From contig NZ_VDCZ01000011.1 of NCBI RefSeq assembly GCF_006491645.1, positions 1 through 64,000 on the forward strand: DNA of 64,000 nt, written 5' to 3'. Source of the stretch: Flavobacterium profundi. GTDB taxonomy: Bacteria > Bacteroidota > Bacteroidia > Flavobacteriales > Flavobacteriaceae. A program made the position numbers and the translations under genes. The number at the start of each line of letters is the position of its first letter. Within the stretch, counting starts at the first letter, position 1. Below the pieces are notes generated by a model. It ran no database searches, was not told where the DNA came from, and saw nothing but the letters and a program-made list of their open reading frames with translations. Below are positions 62,396 to 64,000 of the stretch, one piece after another.

Positions 62396-64000
62396 ATGGC
62401 TAAAAAAAACAAAAAAGAATCACAAAATAAGACAACTACAAAAGAAAAGAAATCGTGGCGACTCTCGAGACAGCAAAAATTTACTATTGGTGTCTTGTTA
62501 GTTTTGCTTGCTGTGGCTTTACTATTATCATTTATTTCTTATTTCTTAACGGGAAATTATGATCAAAGTCAAGTTAACGATGTCTTAGACCGAAGTATTC
62601 AAACCAAAAATTGGTTGGGTAAATTTGGTGCTTATTTAGCTCATTTCTTTCTTTATGAAGGATTTGGTGTAGCATCTTTTGTTTTTGTACGTATTTTATT
62701 TTTAGCAGGAGCTTACCTTATTTTAGATTTGAGTTTAGGAAAACTTAAAAAAACACTTTTTTGGGATTTATATCTCATCATTGTTCTTTCTGTACTATTT
62801 GGATTTTTCTGGGATTATTTACCAGAGTTAGCAGGAACAATTGGTTTTGAAATTAACACCTATGTACAAGATTATATCGGTCAAATTGGAACGGGTTTAA
62901 CGTTATTCTTTGGAATCGTTATTTATTTAATTTTTAAAATCAAAGTTTCTCCAGATCGTGTAAAACAAGCTTTCGAAAAATCAAATACTTCTTTCCAAGA
63001 GGATTTACTAAAAGAAAAAGAAGTAGAAAAAGAAACGACAGTAACACCTATAAATACTTTAGAGGATATTACGGTTGCCGATGATGATGATTTTATCATA
63101 AGAGAAGATGAGGAAGCCATTTCTAAAATTGAACTGAAAACATCTCCTTTCGAAATCAATAAAGAAGCTTTAAAACCCACTATTTCAAATGCTTCCGAAC
63201 TCAATTTAGATCCTAAACCTAAAAAAGAAGATTTTAGTATAACAGAAAAAATAAGTCCGCCTGAAACTACCATTATTTCCGATGATAATGATTTTGTAAT
63301 AGAAACGGCAGCAGAAGAAGAAATTGTTGATAGCAATTTAGCAGCTAAATTAGTTCAGGATTTTGGAGAATTTGATCCTACATTAGAATTATCCAATTAT
63401 CAATTCCCTCCTATTGACCTTTTAAAAGAATATTCAACAGGCGGAATTACTATTAATCAAGCAGAATTAGAAGAAAACAAAAACCGTATTGTAGAAACAC
63501 TTAAAAACTACAGTATTGGTATTTCTCAAATAAAAGCAACCGTTGGACCTACTGTTACGCTTTATGAAATTGTTCCCGATGCTGGAATTCGTATTTCAAA
63601 AATTAAAAACCTAGAAGATGACATAGCATTGTCTTTAGCGGCTTTAGGTATTCGAATCATCGCTCCAATTCCTGGAAAAGGTACTATTGGTATTGAAGTA
63701 CCAAATAACAACCCTACTTTGGTTCCCATGAAGAGTGTGATTAGTTCTCCTAAATTTCAACAAGCAGAAATGGAATTACCTGTGGCTTTAGGAAAAACAA
63801 TCTCCAATGAAACCTTTGTTGTGGACTTAGCGAAAATGCCTCACTTATTGATGGCTGGAGCAACTGGACAAGGAAAATCAGTTGGTTTGAATGCTATTTT
63901 AGCATCCTTACTTTATAAAAAACATCCAGCTGAAGTAAAATTTGTATTGGTCGACCCTAAAAAGGTAGAACTAACGTTATTCAATAAAATTGAAAGACAT
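62396..64000 (+). CDS. ftsK: DNA translocase FtsK, truncated by the right window edge
   Basis: The frame opens MAKKNKKESQNKTTTKEKK and stays open for 535 codons to the edge. The N-domain has hydrophobic helices such as FTIGVLLVLLAVALLLSFIS and VFVRILFLAGAYLILDLSL, which fix it at the division septum. A Glu/Lys-rich linker follows (about 190-335). The motor begins with GGITINQAELEENKNRIVET, and Walker A, GATGQGKSVGLNAILAS, lies near residue 488. FVLVDPKKVELTLF is also typical. It pumps DNA during chromosome dimer resolution. The C-terminal part is beyond the window. Confidence 0.96.
   Translation, partial: MAKKNKKESQNKTTTKEKKSWRLSRQQKFTIGVLLVLLAVALLLSFISYFLTGNYDQSQVNDVLDRSIQTKNWLGKFGAYLAHFFLYEGFGVASFVFVRILFLAGAYLILDLSLGKLKKTLFWDLYLIIVLSVLFGFFWDYLPELAGTIGFEINTYVQDYIGQIGTGLTLFFGIVIYLIFKIKVSPDRVKQAFEKSNTSFQEDLLKEKEVEKETTVTPINTLEDITVADDDDFIIREDEEAISKIELKTSPFEINKEALKPTISNASELNLDPKPKKEDFSITEKISPPETTIISDDNDFVIETAAEEEIVDSNLAAKLVQDFGEFDPTLELSNYQFPPIDLLKEYSTGGITINQAELEENKNRIVETLKNYSIGISQIKATVGPTVTLYEIVPDAGIRISKIKNLEDDIALSLAALGIRIIAPIPGKGTIGIEVPNNNPTLVPMKSVISSPKFQQAEMELPVALGKTISNETFVVDLAKMPHLLMAGATGQGKSVGLNAILASLLYKKHPAEVKFVLVDPKKVELTLFNKIERH

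Noticed and set aside
62923..63336. Minus-strand Ser-rich frame near the right edge
   Set aside because: It is antisense to the acidic linker of ftsK, whose plus-strand frame is continuous and recognisable.

Overview
The window looks like a chromosome segment of a member of the Flavobacteriaceae (Bacteroidota), most probably Flavobacterium or a close relative. The evidence is very AT-rich DNA, TonB/SusCD outer-membrane systems, type IX secretion (T9SS) C-terminal sorting domains, many lipoproteins with a Cys followed by Asp/Asn/Ser, hybrid two-component regulators, weak or absent Shine-Dalgarno sites and TAnnTTTG-type -7 promoter boxes. No rRNA, tRNA or CRISPR was recognised.

Layout. 1-86 is the end of an IS3-family insertion sequence. 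144-11027 is mostly housekeeping: a secreted protein, a TonB-dependent receptor with its DUF4249 lipoprotein, thiamine pyrophosphokinase, a T9SS-exported M28 peptidase, an NlpC/P60 hydrolase, uvrB, two small proteins, and a methyltransferase-like gene behind a structured leader. 11213-24315 is a polysaccharide utilisation locus (PUL): a SusR-like membrane regulator (DUF6377), SusC, SusD, a SusE/F-like lipoprotein, two GH30 enzymes and a T9SS-exported GH5 enzyme. The enzyme set points to a beta-1,3/1,6-glucan. 

24382-45183 is the most unusual part. It holds three tandem paralogous units. Each has a TPR-type hybrid sensor kinase/response regulator/AraC protein, followed by a cluster of lipoproteins and secreted proteins and one tiny protein of 51-52 residues. 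Two units also have an OmpA-family protein. The same DNA signature precedes each target cluster: two GTTAC half-sites exactly 21 bp apart, with the promoter -7 box exactly 36 bp after the second. An inverted GTAAC/GTTAC version precedes each regulator gene. The tiny proteins lack a signal peptide but resemble the last strands of a T9SS sorting domain. I infer three related, probably autoregulated and possibly cross-talking surface-response cassettes of unknown function.

45253-64000 is mixed core and accessory content: Hsp20, a giant T9SS propeller protein, a TerB-like protein, an esterase, DUF1456, a BatA/vWA membrane protein, a dihydroorotase homologue lacking its HxH metal motif, a run of small membrane or unknown proteins, a 21-bp minisatellite, a DUF892 ferritin-like protein with a poly-Glu tail, a peptidoglycan-binding/CHAP-like protein, a carboxylesterase, a fasciclin protein, thiol peroxidase, DgkA and the first part of FtsK, which runs off the right edge.
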